Shown here in pieces: positions 1 through 8,328 of a DNA stretch of 46,218 nucleotides; position 1 is the stretch's first letter, and the number at the start of each line of letters is the position of its first letter. Made by a program: the position numbers and the translations under genes. The stretch is from Chloroflexota bacterium (GTDB lineage Bacteria > Chloroflexota > Anaerolineae > Promineifilales > Promineifilaceae), in NCBI GenBank assembly GCA_022616275.1, contig JAKEFB010000254.1, forward strand, positions 1 through 46,218, written 5' to 3'. The notes below the pieces were generated by a model. That model was given only the letters and a program-made list of their open reading frames with translations, was not told the DNA's origin and searched no databases.

Positions 1-1221
1 ATACCAGTCGTCCTATTTGCCGCTCCCGTCTTTACCGAGACGGCCGTTCGTTTTATTGAAGCCACGGCCAAGCTGCCCGACGTGTACCTGGGCGTCGTCA
101 GCCAGGAGCCGCAAGAGCTGCTGTCGCTGGCGCTCCAGGCCAGGCTGGCTGGCCACTGGCGGATTGACAACGCCCTGGACAGCCAACAACTGGCCGGCGC
201 GGTCCAGGCCCTCTCCGGCCGGTTGGGGCCGGTCTACCGGCTATTGGGGATCGTCGAACAGATCCAGCTCCCTCTGGCCGAGGTGCGGGAGTGGCTGGGA
301 ATCGAGGGGATGGTCGTGGCGACAGCCCGCAACTTCCGGGACAAATCGCAGATGAAAAATCTGTTGCGAGCCGCCGGTCTCCCCTGCGCCCGCCACCGGC
401 TGGCCCACAGCGAGGGCGAGGTCTGGGCGTTTATCGAGGAAACCGGCTACCCGGTGGTGGTTAAACCGCCGGCCGGGGCAGCCTCCCAGGCCACCTTCCG
501 CGCCGAAAATGCCGGCGAATTGCAGGCCGCGCTGGCGGCCAATAGCCCCCAGCCGGACCAGCCTGTGCTGCTGGAAGAGTTTATCACCGGCCAGGAGCAT
601 TCCTTTGAGACTTTTTCCCGCAACGGCCAGCATCTATGGCACTCGCTGACCCATTACTTTCCTACACCGCTGGAAGTGATGCGCACGCCCTGGATTCAGT
701 GGGGTTTATTGCTGCCCCGGGAGATAGACGGACCGCAATACGACGACATTCGCCAGGTCGGCGGCCGGGTCCTGGACGTGCTGGGCATGGATACGGGACT
801 CAGCCACCTGGAGTGGTTCCGGCGGACCGACGGCAGCATTGCCGTGTCCGAGGTGGGCGCCCGGCCGCCGGGAGCGCAAATTACCACGATGATGTCGCGG
901 GCCAACAACTTCGACTGTCTGATGGCCTGGGCCAGGTTGATGGTCTACGGGGAATTCGAGCCGCCGCAACGCAAGTACGCCGTGGGGGCGGCCTTTTTGC
1001 GCGGCCAGGGGCAGGGCAAAGTCAAGGCCATCCACGGTCTGGAGCAGGCTGACCGGGAGGTAGGCCACCTGGTGACAGACGTGAAACTGCCCAAAATAGG
1101 CCAGTCTCCCGGCGTTACCTACGAGGGGGAGGGCTATATCATCCTCCGCCACCCGGAAACGGAAGTGGTCAAGCAGGCTATCTTCCGGCTCGTTAGCCTG
1201 ATTCGGGTGGAACTCGGCTAA
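1..1221 (+). CDS. ATP-grasp domain protein, 5' end outside window
   Basis: The reading frame is open from base 1 and ends at 1221, so the N-terminus is cut off, probably by only a few residues because the visible start (IPVVLFAAPV) looks like the first strand of an ATP-grasp pre-domain. The ATP-grasp core follows: a lysine-containing strand (YPVVVKPPAG), the hinge (VLLEEFITGQEHS) and the metal-binding end (SEVGARPPGAQ). It resembles the carboxylate-amine ligase/biotin carboxylase-like group, which joins a carboxylate to an amine or thiol using ATP through an acyl-phosphate. The C-terminal part (VGAAFLRGQGQGKV, then GVTYEGEGYIILRHP) matches the small C-terminal domain of these ligases. The substrate cannot be told from the sequence. 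A Uma2 gene follows after 37 bases. Confidence 0.8.
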   Translation: MPVVLFAAPVFTETAVRFIEATAKLPDVYLGVVSQEPQELLSLALQARLAGHWRIDNALDSQQLAGAVQALSGRLGPVYRLLGIVEQIQLPLAEVREWLGIEGMVVATARNFRDKSQMKNLLRAAGLPCARHRLAHSEGEVWAFIEETGYPVVVKPPAGAASQATFRAENAGELQAALAANSPQPDQPVLLEEFITGQEHSFETFSRNGQHLWHSLTHYFPTPLEVMRTPWIQWGLLLPREIDGPQYDDIRQVGGRVLDVLGMDTGLSHLEWFRRTDGSIAVSEVGARPPGAQITTMMSRANNFDCLMAWARLMVYGEFEPPQRKYAVGAAFLRGQGQGKVKAIHGLEQADREVGHLVTDVKLPKIGQSPGVTYEGEGYIILRHPETEVVKQAIFRLVSLIRVELG

Positions 1222-1229
1222 CAAGGTAG

Positions 1230-1235
1230 TATAAT
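1230..1235 (+). promoter_or_regulatory. -10-like TATAAT upstream of Uma2 gene
   Basis: A perfect TATAAT lies 23 bases before the ATG at 1259. No convincing -35 box is seen 16-18 bases upstream. A ribosome site (GAGGT near 1249) lies between it and the start codon. Confidence 0.3.
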
Positions 1236-1258
1236 AGCGCAAGAAGTCGAGGTACGAG

Positions 1259-1831
1259 ATGAAGACAGACGGCACACGCCGGCTTTTTACAACTGCAGAA
1301 TACGACCAGATGATTGCCGCTGGAATCCTGACCGAGGATGACCGGGTAGAGCTAATTCAAGGAGAGATCATTGTTATGAGTCCCCTCGGCAGCCGCCACG
1401 CGGCCTGCGTCAGCCGCCTGAACTGGTTGTTTAGCCGTGGCCTGGGCGAGGCCGCCATTGTTCGCGTCCAGGACCCCATTCACCTGGACGAACGTTCTGA
1501 ACCGGAGCCTGATGTCGCCCTCGTCCAGCCCCGGCCGGACTTTTATGCCCAGGCCCACCCTGAACCGGAAGACGTATTGCTCATTGTGGAAGTAGCCGAT
1601 ACTTCTTTGGCGTATGATCGCCAGGTCAAGATCCCGTTATACGCTCGCGCCGGCGTTGGCGAGGTGTGGCTGGTCAATTTGAACGACCACACCATGACTG
1701 TTTACCGCCGCCCTACACTGGCAGGATACAGCGAGACGACCCGGTTCCGGCCCGGCCAGAGCCTCTCCCCGCAGGCTTTTCCCGGATTGGCCCTGGACGT
1801 AACTGCTATTGTTCGGTTAGGGAGTGCGTAG
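1259..1831 (+). CDS. Uma2 family protein (DUF820, restriction-endonuclease-like fold)
   Basis: The 190-residue protein opens with the family pattern FTTAEYDQMIAAGILTEDDR, VELIQGEIIVMSPLGSRHA. It carries the PD-(D/E)XK-type core: EPEPDVALVQPRPDFY, then LLIVEVADTSLAYDRQVK, where Asp, Glu-Val-Ala and Lys are the expected nuclease residues. The end (AGVGEVWLVNLNDHTMTVYRRP) is also typical. Uma2 proteins are very numerous in Chloroflexota and cyanobacteria. A nuclease role is predicted from the fold, but the biological job is not established. GAGGT sits about 6 bases before the ATG. This copy is compact and lacks the C-terminal coiled-coil tail seen in longer Uma2 proteins; a stray tail of that type lies at 26880-27188. 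Confidence 0.88.
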   Translation: MKTDGTRRLFTTAEYDQMIAAGILTEDDRVELIQGEIIVMSPLGSRHAACVSRLNWLFSRGLGEAAIVRVQDPIHLDERSEPEPDVALVQPRPDFYAQAHPEPEDVLLIVEVADTSLAYDRQVKIPLYARAGVGEVWLVNLNDHTMTVYRRPTLAGYSETTRFRPGQSLSPQAFPGLALDVTAIVRLGSA

Positions 1832-1901
1832 GCCCGCCGAGGCGTTGACGCCCCCGGCTACGTAACAACGCCGGGTGAACCTGGCTGGTATAGCGCCCGT
1901 C

Positions 1902-1923
1902 GTTCGCATCTGAGGATGCGAAC
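1902..1923. terminator. 9-bp hairpin between convergent genes
   Basis: GTTCGCATC and GATGCGAAC pair perfectly around a TGAG loop. It lies between the ends of the Uma2 gene and the aldehyde dehydrogenase gene, so a two-way terminator is plausible. There is no T-run. The rest of 1832-1959 shows nothing else I can name. Confidence 0.4.
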
Positions 1924-1959
1924 TCCACTGACCGCTAAAGCGTCCTACATGCCGCAGCC

Positions 1960-3426
1960 TCAAGCCTCCCGGCCGTAGGGGTACCACCACTCTTTGGGCT
2001 GGTCGCTGAAGTCCCAGTGGACGTGCTTGGTTTCCAGGAAGCTCTCCAGCCCCTCTTGGCCCAGTTCGCGGGCGTTGCCGCTGAGCTTCATGCCGCCAAA
2101 CGGGCCGCCGTAATTGTCGGTCAGCGGGTCGTTGATCCAGATGGTGCCGGCCCGGACCTCCTCGAAGAAGCGCTTGGCCAGGTGGGCGTCGTCGGTCCGC
2201 AGGCAGGCTCCCAGGCCGTAGTCGCTGTCGTTGACCAGCCGGATGGCTTCGTCAAAGTCGTGGTAGCCCATAAGGGGAATGGTCGGGCCAAAGGTTTCCT
2301 CGCGCATACAGCGCATCGTGTGGTTGACGTTGACCAGGACCGTCGGCTCGTAGTAGAAGCCACGCTCGAACTGGGCCGGCCGGTGGCCGCCGGCCAATAC
2401 CTTCGCGCCGTTGTGGATGGCATCGGCGACGTGCTCTTCCACCCTGGCCCGGTATTTCGGATCGGCCATCGGTCCGATGTCGGTGGTTCGCTCCAGTCCC
2501 GGCCCCAGGCGCAGCCCCCGGACGTAGTCGGCCATGGCCCCGGCAAAAGCCGGCAGGTGGTGGTCGGGCACGTAGACTCGCTCGGTGGAAGTGCAGACCT
2601 GGCCGGTGTTAATCAGGGCGGCGTAGGCCACTGCCTCGACGGCCGTCTCAATGTCGGCGTCGGGGGCGACGACAAAGGCATCTTTGCCGCCCAGTTCCAG
2701 GTGGGTGCGCTTGATGCGGTCGGCGGCCAACCGGGCAATGCGCTGGCCCACGGCGACCGACCCGGTAAAGGCAATGACCGGTACGTCAGGGTGGATCACC
2801 AGCGCCTCGCCGGCCGTTGCTCCACCGGTGACGACGTTGAACACGCCGGCCGGCAGGTGGTCGAAGGCGATCTCGGCCAGCAGCAGTGTGGACAGGGGGG
2901 TCTGGACGGCCGGCTTGACGACGACAGTATTACCAGCAGCCAGGGCCGGGGCGACCTTCCAGATCATTAGCAACAGCGGATAGTTGAAGGGCACGATGCA
3001 GCCGACCACTCCATACGGTTCTTTGAGGACAAAGTTAAACTGGCTGCGGTCGGCCGGGGCCAGCAGCCGGCCGCGATAGGTGCGGGCCATTTCGGCGTAA
3101 TAGTCGAGCGTGCCGATGACCCACTCGACTTCTTCCTCGTTTTCCGAAATCGCCTTGCCCTCCTCTAACGTCAACAGCCGGGCCACATCGTCAAAGTGGT
3201 CACGTATCTTGCGGGCCGCCTCGTGCAGCATCTCGGCTCGCTCCAGGCCCGGCGTCCAGCGCCACTGGTCAAAGGCCGCACTGGCAGCAGCGACGGCTTT
3301 GGCGGCGTCGGCCGCGTCGCCGGCCGGCACGTTCTCCAAAACTTCTTCTCTGGCCGGGTCTAACACAGACAGGGTCACGCCGCTGTCGCTCTCCAGCCAG
3401 CGGCCGTTGATGTACATGGGTTTCAT
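1960..3426 (-). CDS. NAD(P)-dependent aldehyde dehydrogenase
   Basis: The 488-residue protein is a full-length aldehyde dehydrogenase superfamily member that oxidises an aldehyde to the acid with NAD(P)+ in the cytoplasm. Seen in the sequence: the nucleotide-binding segment (VVKPAVQTPLS, then FTGSVAVGQRIA), the general-base glutamate (LELGGKDAFVV), the catalytic cysteine (NTGQVCTSTERVYVP) and the late motif EETFGPTIPLMGY. Similar enzymes are annotated as betaine-aldehyde or succinate-semialdehyde dehydrogenase, but I see nothing that fixes the substrate. The ATG at 3426 is preceded by GAGG about 7 bases away. A second in-frame ATG lies three codons later. The gene lies just downstream of dnaE on the same strand, across a word-repeat patch. 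Confidence 0.9.
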   Translation of the reverse strand: MKPMYINGRWLESDSGVTLSVLDPAREEVLENVPAGDAADAAKAVAAASAAFDQWRWTPGLERAEMLHEAARKIRDHFDDVARLLTLEEGKAISENEEEVEWVIGTLDYYAEMARTYRGRLLAPADRSQFNFVLKEPYGVVGCIVPFNYPLLLMIWKVAPALAAGNTVVVKPAVQTPLSTLLLAEIAFDHLPAGVFNVVTGGATAGEALVIHPDVPVIAFTGSVAVGQRIARLAADRIKRTHLELGGKDAFVVAPDADIETAVEAVAYAALINTGQVCTSTERVYVPDHHLPAFAGAMADYVRGLRLGPGLERTTDIGPMADPKYRARVEEHVADAIHNGAKVLAGGHRPAQFERGFYYEPTVLVNVNHTMRCMREETFGPTIPLMGYHDFDEAIRLVNDSDYGLGACLRTDDAHLAKRFFEEVRAGTIWINDPLTDNYGGPFGGMKLSGNARELGQEGLESFLETKHVHWDFSDQPKEWWYPYGREA

Positions 3427-3436
3427 TCAGTGCCTC

Positions 3437-3530
3437 GGTTATTGGCGATTGGCAATTCCAGCCACCCAGGCGCGGTCAGGAGACCGGCCTGAGCAGATAT
3501 GGTTATTGGTTATTGGTGATTGGCGATTCC
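3437..3530. repeat. Degenerate 7-nt word array (GGTTATT/GGCGATT), two patches
   Basis: Patches at 3437-3458 and 3501-3530 consist of the words GGTTATT, GGTTATT, GGTGATT, GGCGATT and close variants, separated by about 42 ordinary bases. The second patch overlaps the 3' end of dnaE on the minus strand: the last codons and the TAA stop of dnaE are built from the repeat. Confidence 0.75.
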
Positions 3531-6500
3531 TGAACGGGAATCACGCTGACGCTACGAGCGCCGGAGACGCGCTTGATGGTCGCCACCAGTTCCGGGCAAA
3601 AGAGGGTATTCTGGTTGGGGAATTCCATCACCAGCGCAGAGCCGGCCAGGCACAGTCGCAAGCTATCCCGGCCGCTGTATTCCCCGGCCAGGTTCACCAG
3701 GCGGCGGCACGTCTCCCGCCAGTTGCCAACCGGGTCCACCTCGACGACGATCACTTGCTGAGGGTTGGCCTGCCTTTCAGGTTCGGCCGGCGCTTCCAGG
3801 ACGGTACTAGCCGGTTCGGCGGCATTCTCCGGGCGGCCATTCGTAGCTGGCACCTCCTGGCGGCCGTTCAGCGGCGCGGCCAGAGGCGACGGTGCCCGGT
3901 TGCCCCCATTGGGCGCGGCCGGGGGGCGGGCCACGACCGGCCGGGCCGGCCGCAGCCATTCGTCGTCGGCTTCTTCAAAATTGGGCGGGGGTGGCGGTAT
4001 GTAAGGGCCGTTCGGGCCAAGCTCTTTGATTATTTCGGCGGGTGACCAGGCTTCCGGCTCCGGCTCGTAGGCGGCCAACTCGTCCAACCCAGCCGGCAGC
4101 GGCAGTGGTACAGGCGGCAATTCCTCGGCAGCGCGGGCCAGGTTTAATGTGTTGTCAATACTATCCACAATAATTTTGGCCCGGTCACTATCCACCTGGG
4201 CCTTGCCCCGGATCACGTAGACCTGGCCGGCTTTAACCAGCGAGCGGACCTCCTTCCAGGTACGGGGGAAGAAAACGATCTCGGCCGAGCCCTGTAAATC
4301 CTCCAGGGTACCAAAGGCCATCGCCTCGCCCTTCTTGGTGACGTGGGTTCGCAGGTAAGAAATCAGCCCGACGATAGTCACGCCCCGGCCGGTGGTCATC
4401 TCGTCCAGGTCGGCCGTGGTGGCGGTGGTCACGTCCTGCAGCAGCTCGACGTAGCCGCTCAAGGGGTGCTCGGAAATGTAGACGCCGACCAGTTCTTTCT
4501 CCCAGTCGAGCAGTTCCCGCTGGTCTACCTGGGGTATTTCGTTCTTGGGGCGTAGCAGCTCGACGTTGGCGTTTGCCGCCGCGCCAATCATGGCGCCAAA
4601 GAGGCTCATCTGGCCGGCGGCCGCGGCGTCGAGGGTCCGGCCGCTGTGGCTGATCATCCGGTCCAGGGCATCCAACAGTTGCGGCCGGGTTCCCCACTCG
4701 TCGAAGACGCCGACCTTGATCATGGACTCTAAGGCCCGCTTACCCACCCGACGCAAATCCACCCGCTCGCACAGGTCGGCCAGGCTGGTAAAAGGGCCAC
4801 TGGCCGCCCGCTCCTGGAGAATGACCTCGACGGCGGCTGTCCCGGCGTTCTTGATCGCTCCCAGGCCGTAGCGAATGACCGGCCGTTCCCGGTCCCCCTC
4901 GATGACAAAGTCGAGAGCGGCCTGGTTAATCTGCGGCGGGGCAATGGTAATAGCCATGCGCCGCGCCTCGGCCAGATAGAGGGCGACCTTGTCGGTGTTG
5001 TTGCGCTCGACACTGAGCAGGGCGGTCATGTACTCGACGGGATAGTGAGCCTTGAGGAAAGCCGTCTGGCAGGTGATGACGGCGTAATCAGCGGCATGTG
5101 ACTTATTAAAGCCATAACGGGCAAAAAATTCAATGTCGCCCCAAATGGCGTCGCAGACCTCGCGGGAGTAGCCCCGGGCCATGGCTCCCTCAGTGAACTG
5201 GGTGCGGTGCCTGTCAATCAGGTCGCGTTTTTTCTTGGCTACCGCCTTGCGGATCATGTCCGCTTCGCCTGGCTCGTAGCCGGCCAGGTCGCTGGCGATA
5301 CGAATAATCTGCTCCTGGTAGACCAGGATGCCGTAGGTGTCCTGCAAAATCGGCTCCAGGTCGGGGTGGTGGTAGATGACCTGCTTCTGGCCGTGCATCC
5401 GGGCAGTGTATTCAGGGATATTTTCCATTGGCCCTGGCCGGTAGAGGGAAATGGCGGCAATGATGTGATCAAAGCGCCGGGGCTTCATCTCGACCATCAA
5501 CCGGCGCATGCCCGCCCCTTCCACCTGGAAGACGCCGGCCACTTCGCCCCGGCCGAGCATCTCAAACAACGCTTCCGGCTTCTTGCCGGGGTCCGGCCCT
5601 ACCTGGCCCGCATCGTAGGGAATATTTTCCATGCTATAGCGTACGCCGTGGCGCTGCTCGACCAGCTCGGCCGCCCGGCGCAGAATGGTCAGCGTGCTCA
5701 ACCCCAGGAAGTCCACCTTGAGCAGGCCAATGGAATCCAGGACTTCCATCGGCCACTGGGTCACCACGCCGATGCCGCCGTCGCCCTCGGTGCCGCTGGT
5801 CGGCCGGTGCAGGGGCGTGTATTCGACCAGCGGCCGGTCGGCAATAATGACCCCGGCGGCATGGGTGGAGGCATGGCGGGCCACCCCTTCCAGGTTGCGG
5901 GCCATGTCCACCAACTCGCGGACCTGCTCATCTTCCTTGTAGCGCTGGGCCAGGTCGGCCGAGTAAAACTCGTGGTCCGGGTTGAGCACGTCGTTAATCG
6001 TCGCCGGCTTGCCGGGAATGGCCGGGATGAGCTTGGCGATGGCGTCCACGTCTGGCAGGGAAATGTCCAGCGCCCGGCCGACGTCGCGAATGGCGGCCCG
6101 CGCGCCCATCGTTCCAAACGTGATAATCTGGGCCACCCGGTCCGAGCCGTATTTGCGGATGGTGTACTCGATCATCTCGTGCCGGCGGTCGTCGGGGTAG
6201 TCCAGGTCTATATCCGGCAGGGAAACCCGGCCGGGATTGAGGAAGCGCTCGAAAATCAGGCCGTTGGCCAGCGGATCAAGGCCGGTGATACCCAGGGTGT
6301 AGGCCACGACCGAGCCGGCGCCCGATCCCCGGACGTTCCACCAGATGTCCCGCTGGCGGGCAAATTCGCACAAGTCCCAGACAATGAGGAAGTAGGCGTC
6401 AAAGCCCATGGTGTGGATCAGCGTCAGCTCGTGGTTCAGCCGTTTGTGTAAAAGCTCGTCCTGGGCCGCCTGCTCCTGGCCGTAACGCCAGACCAGCCCT

Positions 6501-7417
6501 TTCTCGCAGAGGTGGCGCAAATACGTTTCCGGGGTGAAGCCTTCCGGCACGCTAAATTGGGGCAGGTGGTAGCCCTCCGGTTCGGGGTTCACCTGGCACA
6601 TCTCGGCGATGAGCAGGCTGTTGTCCAGCGCGCCGGGCAGGGCGCCGAAGAAGCGGCCCATCTCGTCGTAAGACTTGAGATAGTAGCTTTTGTCGGACAT
6701 GCGCATCCGCTCTTTCATGCCTAGCGTCTTGCCGGTCTGGATGCACAGCAGCACGTCGTGAGGGTTGGCTTCCTCGGCGTAGGTGTAGTGGACGTCATTG
6801 GTAGCTAGGAGACGCAGGTTGTAGCGGCCGGCCATCTCCACCAGGGCTTTATTGATTTCGGTCAGCTCAGGAATGCCGTGTTCTTGCAGCTCGACGAAAA
6901 AGCGGTCGCGCCCAAACAGCTCGCTATACCAGGCCATGAGCTTGTGGGCCTTTTTCATGTTGCCGGCCTGGATGGCCCGGGGGATTTCGCCGGCCATGCA
7001 ACCGGTGGTGGTGATCAGCCCTTCGTGATATTGGGCCAGGAGTTCGCGATCAATGCGCGGCCGGTAGTAAAATCCCTCCAGTTGGGCGGTACTGACCAGG
7101 TGGAGCAGGTTTTGGTAGCCGGTCTGGTTCTGGGCCAGCAGCAACAGGTGGTAGCGGTCACGGTCTTTGTCCGGGTCTTTGTTCTGCAAGCGCCGGGCGG
7201 CCAGGTAAGTTTCCACCCCTAAAATTGGCTTGACGCCGGCCGCCCGGCAGGTCCGGTAAAAGTCAATGGTGCCGTACATCGTGCCGTGGTCGGTCAGGGC
7301 CAGGGCCGGCATATTCAACTCGCCGGCCCGGCTGGCCAGGTGCTTGATCCGGCTCAAACCATCCAGCAGAGAGTATTCGCTGTGAACGTGCAGGTGGGCA
7401 AAGGGTTGATGGGTCAT
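3503..7417 (-). CDS. dnaE: DNA polymerase III subunit alpha
   Basis: This 1304-residue protein is the replicative polymerase catalytic subunit. The PHP domain is at the N-terminus (FAHLHVHSEYSLLDGLS, ALTDHGTMYG). The polymerase active-site aspartates are in LPDIDLDYPDD near residue 400, followed by GTMGARAAIRDVGRAL and the conserved ARHASTHAAGV. The helix-hairpin-helix region (DLRRVGKRALESMIKVG) comes near residue 860, then an OB-fold near 1000 (VTIVGLISYLRTHVTKKG). A proline- and alanine-rich linker of roughly 140 residues leads to the small C-terminal domain (LVMEFPNQNTLFCPELVATI). The order PHP-Pol-HhH-OB-CTD is that of DnaE rather than PolC. The last residues (SPITNNQ) come from a short repeat array and are probably not ancestral. 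The divergent gene lies 234 bases upstream. Confidence 0.97.
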   Translation of the reverse strand: MTHQPFAHLHVHSEYSLLDGLSRIKHLASRAGELNMPALALTDHGTMYGTIDFYRTCRAAGVKPILGVETYLAARRLQNKDPDKDRDRYHLLLLAQNQTGYQNLLHLVSTAQLEGFYYRPRIDRELLAQYHEGLITTTGCMAGEIPRAIQAGNMKKAHKLMAWYSELFGRDRFFVELQEHGIPELTEINKALVEMAGRYNLRLLATNDVHYTYAEEANPHDVLLCIQTGKTLGMKERMRMSDKSYYLKSYDEMGRFFGALPGALDNSLLIAEMCQVNPEPEGYHLPQFSVPEGFTPETYLRHLCEKGLVWRYGQEQAAQDELLHKRLNHELTLIHTMGFDAYFLIVWDLCEFARQRDIWWNVRGSGAGSVVAYTLGITGLDPLANGLIFERFLNPGRVSLPDIDLDYPDDRRHEMIEYTIRKYGSDRVAQIITFGTMGARAAIRDVGRALDISLPDVDAIAKLIPAIPGKPATINDVLNPDHEFYSADLAQRYKEDEQVRELVDMARNLEGVARHASTHAAGVIIADRPLVEYTPLHRPTSGTEGDGGIGVVTQWPMEVLDSIGLLKVDFLGLSTLTILRRAAELVEQRHGVRYSMENIPYDAGQVGPDPGKKPEALFEMLGRGEVAGVFQVEGAGMRRLMVEMKPRRFDHIIAAISLYRPGPMENIPEYTARMHGQKQVIYHHPDLEPILQDTYGILVYQEQIIRIASDLAGYEPGEADMIRKAVAKKKRDLIDRHRTQFTEGAMARGYSREVCDAIWGDIEFFARYGFNKSHAADYAVITCQTAFLKAHYPVEYMTALLSVERNNTDKVALYLAEARRMAITIAPPQINQAALDFVIEGDRERPVIRYGLGAIKNAGTAAVEVILQERAASGPFTSLADLCERVDLRRVGKRALESMIKVGVFDEWGTRPQLLDALDRMISHSGRTLDAAAAGQMSLFGAMIGAAANANVELLRPKNEIPQVDQRELLDWEKELVGVYISEHPLSGYVELLQDVTTATTADLDEMTTGRGVTIVGLISYLRTHVTKKGEAMAFGTLEDLQGSAEIVFFPRTWKEVRSLVKAGQVYVIRGKAQVDSDRAKIIVDSIDNTLNLARAAEELPPVPLPLPAGLDELAAYEPEPEAWSPAEIIKELGPNGPYIPPPPPNFEEADDEWLRPARPVVARPPAAPNGGNRAPSPLAAPLNGRQEVPATNGRPENAAEPASTVLEAPAEPERQANPQQVIVVEVDPVGNWRETCRRLVNLAGEYSGRDSLRLCLAGSALVMEFPNQNTLFCPELVATIKRVSGARSVSVIPVQESPITNNQ

Positions 7418-7474
7418 AGGTGCTATCTATTCATGCCGGGCAATTGTTGTACTCTCCCGCCTGGTCTGCTACCT

Positions 7475-7480
7475 AGTATA
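7475..7480 (-). promoter_or_regulatory. -10-like TATACT upstream of dnaE
   Basis: Reading the minus strand, GTTATACTAGG lies about 58 bases before the dnaE ATG. I found no convincing -35 box, so this is only a candidate. Confidence 0.25.
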
Positions 7481-7555
7481 ACACACGAATGCAACGGCCG
7501 GTGTCCCAAATCCAGTTTCAACCGAAATTTTTAAGGAAGGGCAATAAGCAGGAGT

Positions 7556-7583
7556 TTGCCGGCCGCTGGCGGACAGGTACAAT
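7556..7583 (+). promoter_or_regulatory. Promoter TTGCCG-N16-TACAAT
   Basis: The -35 box TTGCCG (7556-7561) and the -10 box TACAAT (7578-7583) are 16 bases apart, about 69 bases before the start of the next gene. The same TTGCCG -35 box occurs at the nuo promoter. Confidence 0.45.
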
Positions 7584-7651
7584 GCTGGCTGATGGCGACT
7601 CTTGCCCACGCCGCAAGTGCCCGGTAATGTTTTAAGCTAAGGATGGTGGCT

Positions 7652-8224
7652 ATGAATTATGGCGTCCGGCGGCTCACTGCTTACGACGGGGTTACCCGCT
7701 ACCACCTTTTCGACGACGAACATCGCCTTATCCTGGTCGCCGATAGAGACAGCCCGTGGCTCTCAACGGAGGTCCACCGCTTTGTCTGCCTGGCCCGGCC
7801 GGACGGCGCGCCGGTGGCCTCGCTGGACCTACCCTGGGGCAGCCGGTATACCAGCCGGTTGGACGTCGAGCTGACGGCGTACGTGTTGATCCGCGAACAC
7901 GCCGTCTACGCTATTTTCAACGAGTACCGCCGGCGCGGCAAAGGCCGCCCCTTGCCTTATTACATCCTCGAAGTTGAGGAAGGGCTGTGGCTGGCGATGG
8001 CCCACAACCCGGTTGAACCGGCTTTTACCCTGTATGACGAAGTGCCCAAAGACCTGGAAGCTTACGAAGCGCTCAGCGAAGCCGACCTGCCACCACCCAT
8101 CGGCCGGATCGCGCCGGCCAGGGGGGATTATGATATTACGGTGGACCTGGCCACCGGCCGGCTGGAACACGCCGACCTGGTTATTCTCTCCCTGGTTTAC
8201 CTCATTGACCAGGCCATCCGGTAA
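7652..8224 (+). CDS. Conserved-looking protein of unknown function, 190 aa
   Basis: I do not recognise a family with confidence. The protein is soluble, with a mainly beta pattern in the first 130 residues (YHLFDDEHRLILVADRD, FVCLARPDGAPVASLDLPWG, AYVLIREHAVYAIFNEYRRRG) and a hydrophobic C-terminal helix (ADLVILSLVYLIDQAIR). A beta-rich body closed by a buried C-terminal helix recalls the tubby/LURP-one-like barrel, but that is only an impression. The frame also holds an ATG at 7643; I prefer 7652 because AAGGATGGTGG just upstream looks like a ribosome site for it. The stop codon is followed within two bases by a GTGTCA word array. It stands alone between dnaE and the aldehyde ferredoxin oxidoreductase. 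Confidence 0.7.
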   Translation: MNYGVRRLTAYDGVTRYHLFDDEHRLILVADRDSPWLSTEVHRFVCLARPDGAPVASLDLPWGSRYTSRLDVELTAYVLIREHAVYAIFNEYRRRGKGRPLPYYILEVEEGLWLAMAHNPVEPAFTLYDEVPKDLEAYEALSEADLPPPIGRIAPARGDYDITVDLATGRLEHADLVILSLVYLIDQAIR

Positions 8225-8225
8225 A

Positions 8226-8328
8226 GTGTCACGTGTCAGGTGTCACGTCGTATTTGACACGGAAACACTTGACACCTGACACGGAAGCACTTGGCACTTG
8301 ACACTTGACACGGAAACACCTGACACAG
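8226..8328. repeat. Inverted word array (AGGTGTC / TGACACC)
   Basis: The left part reads GTGTCACGTGTCAGGTGTCAC. The right part carries the complement words TTGACAC, CTGACAC and GGAAACAC several times, including two near-identical copies of TTGACACGGAAACAC. It fills the whole gap between two convergent genes and ends at the stop codon of the oxidoreductase, so it can fold into a long imperfect hairpin and may act as a two-way terminator. Confidence 0.75.

Noticed and set aside
2017-2970. 317-codon plus-strand frame opposite the aldehyde dehydrogenase
   Set aside because: Mirror frame of a well-supported enzyme gene.
5207-6451. 414-codon plus-strand frame opposite dnaE
   Set aside because: Mirror frame of a GC-rich gene; the minus strand carries clear DnaE motifs along the whole stretch.
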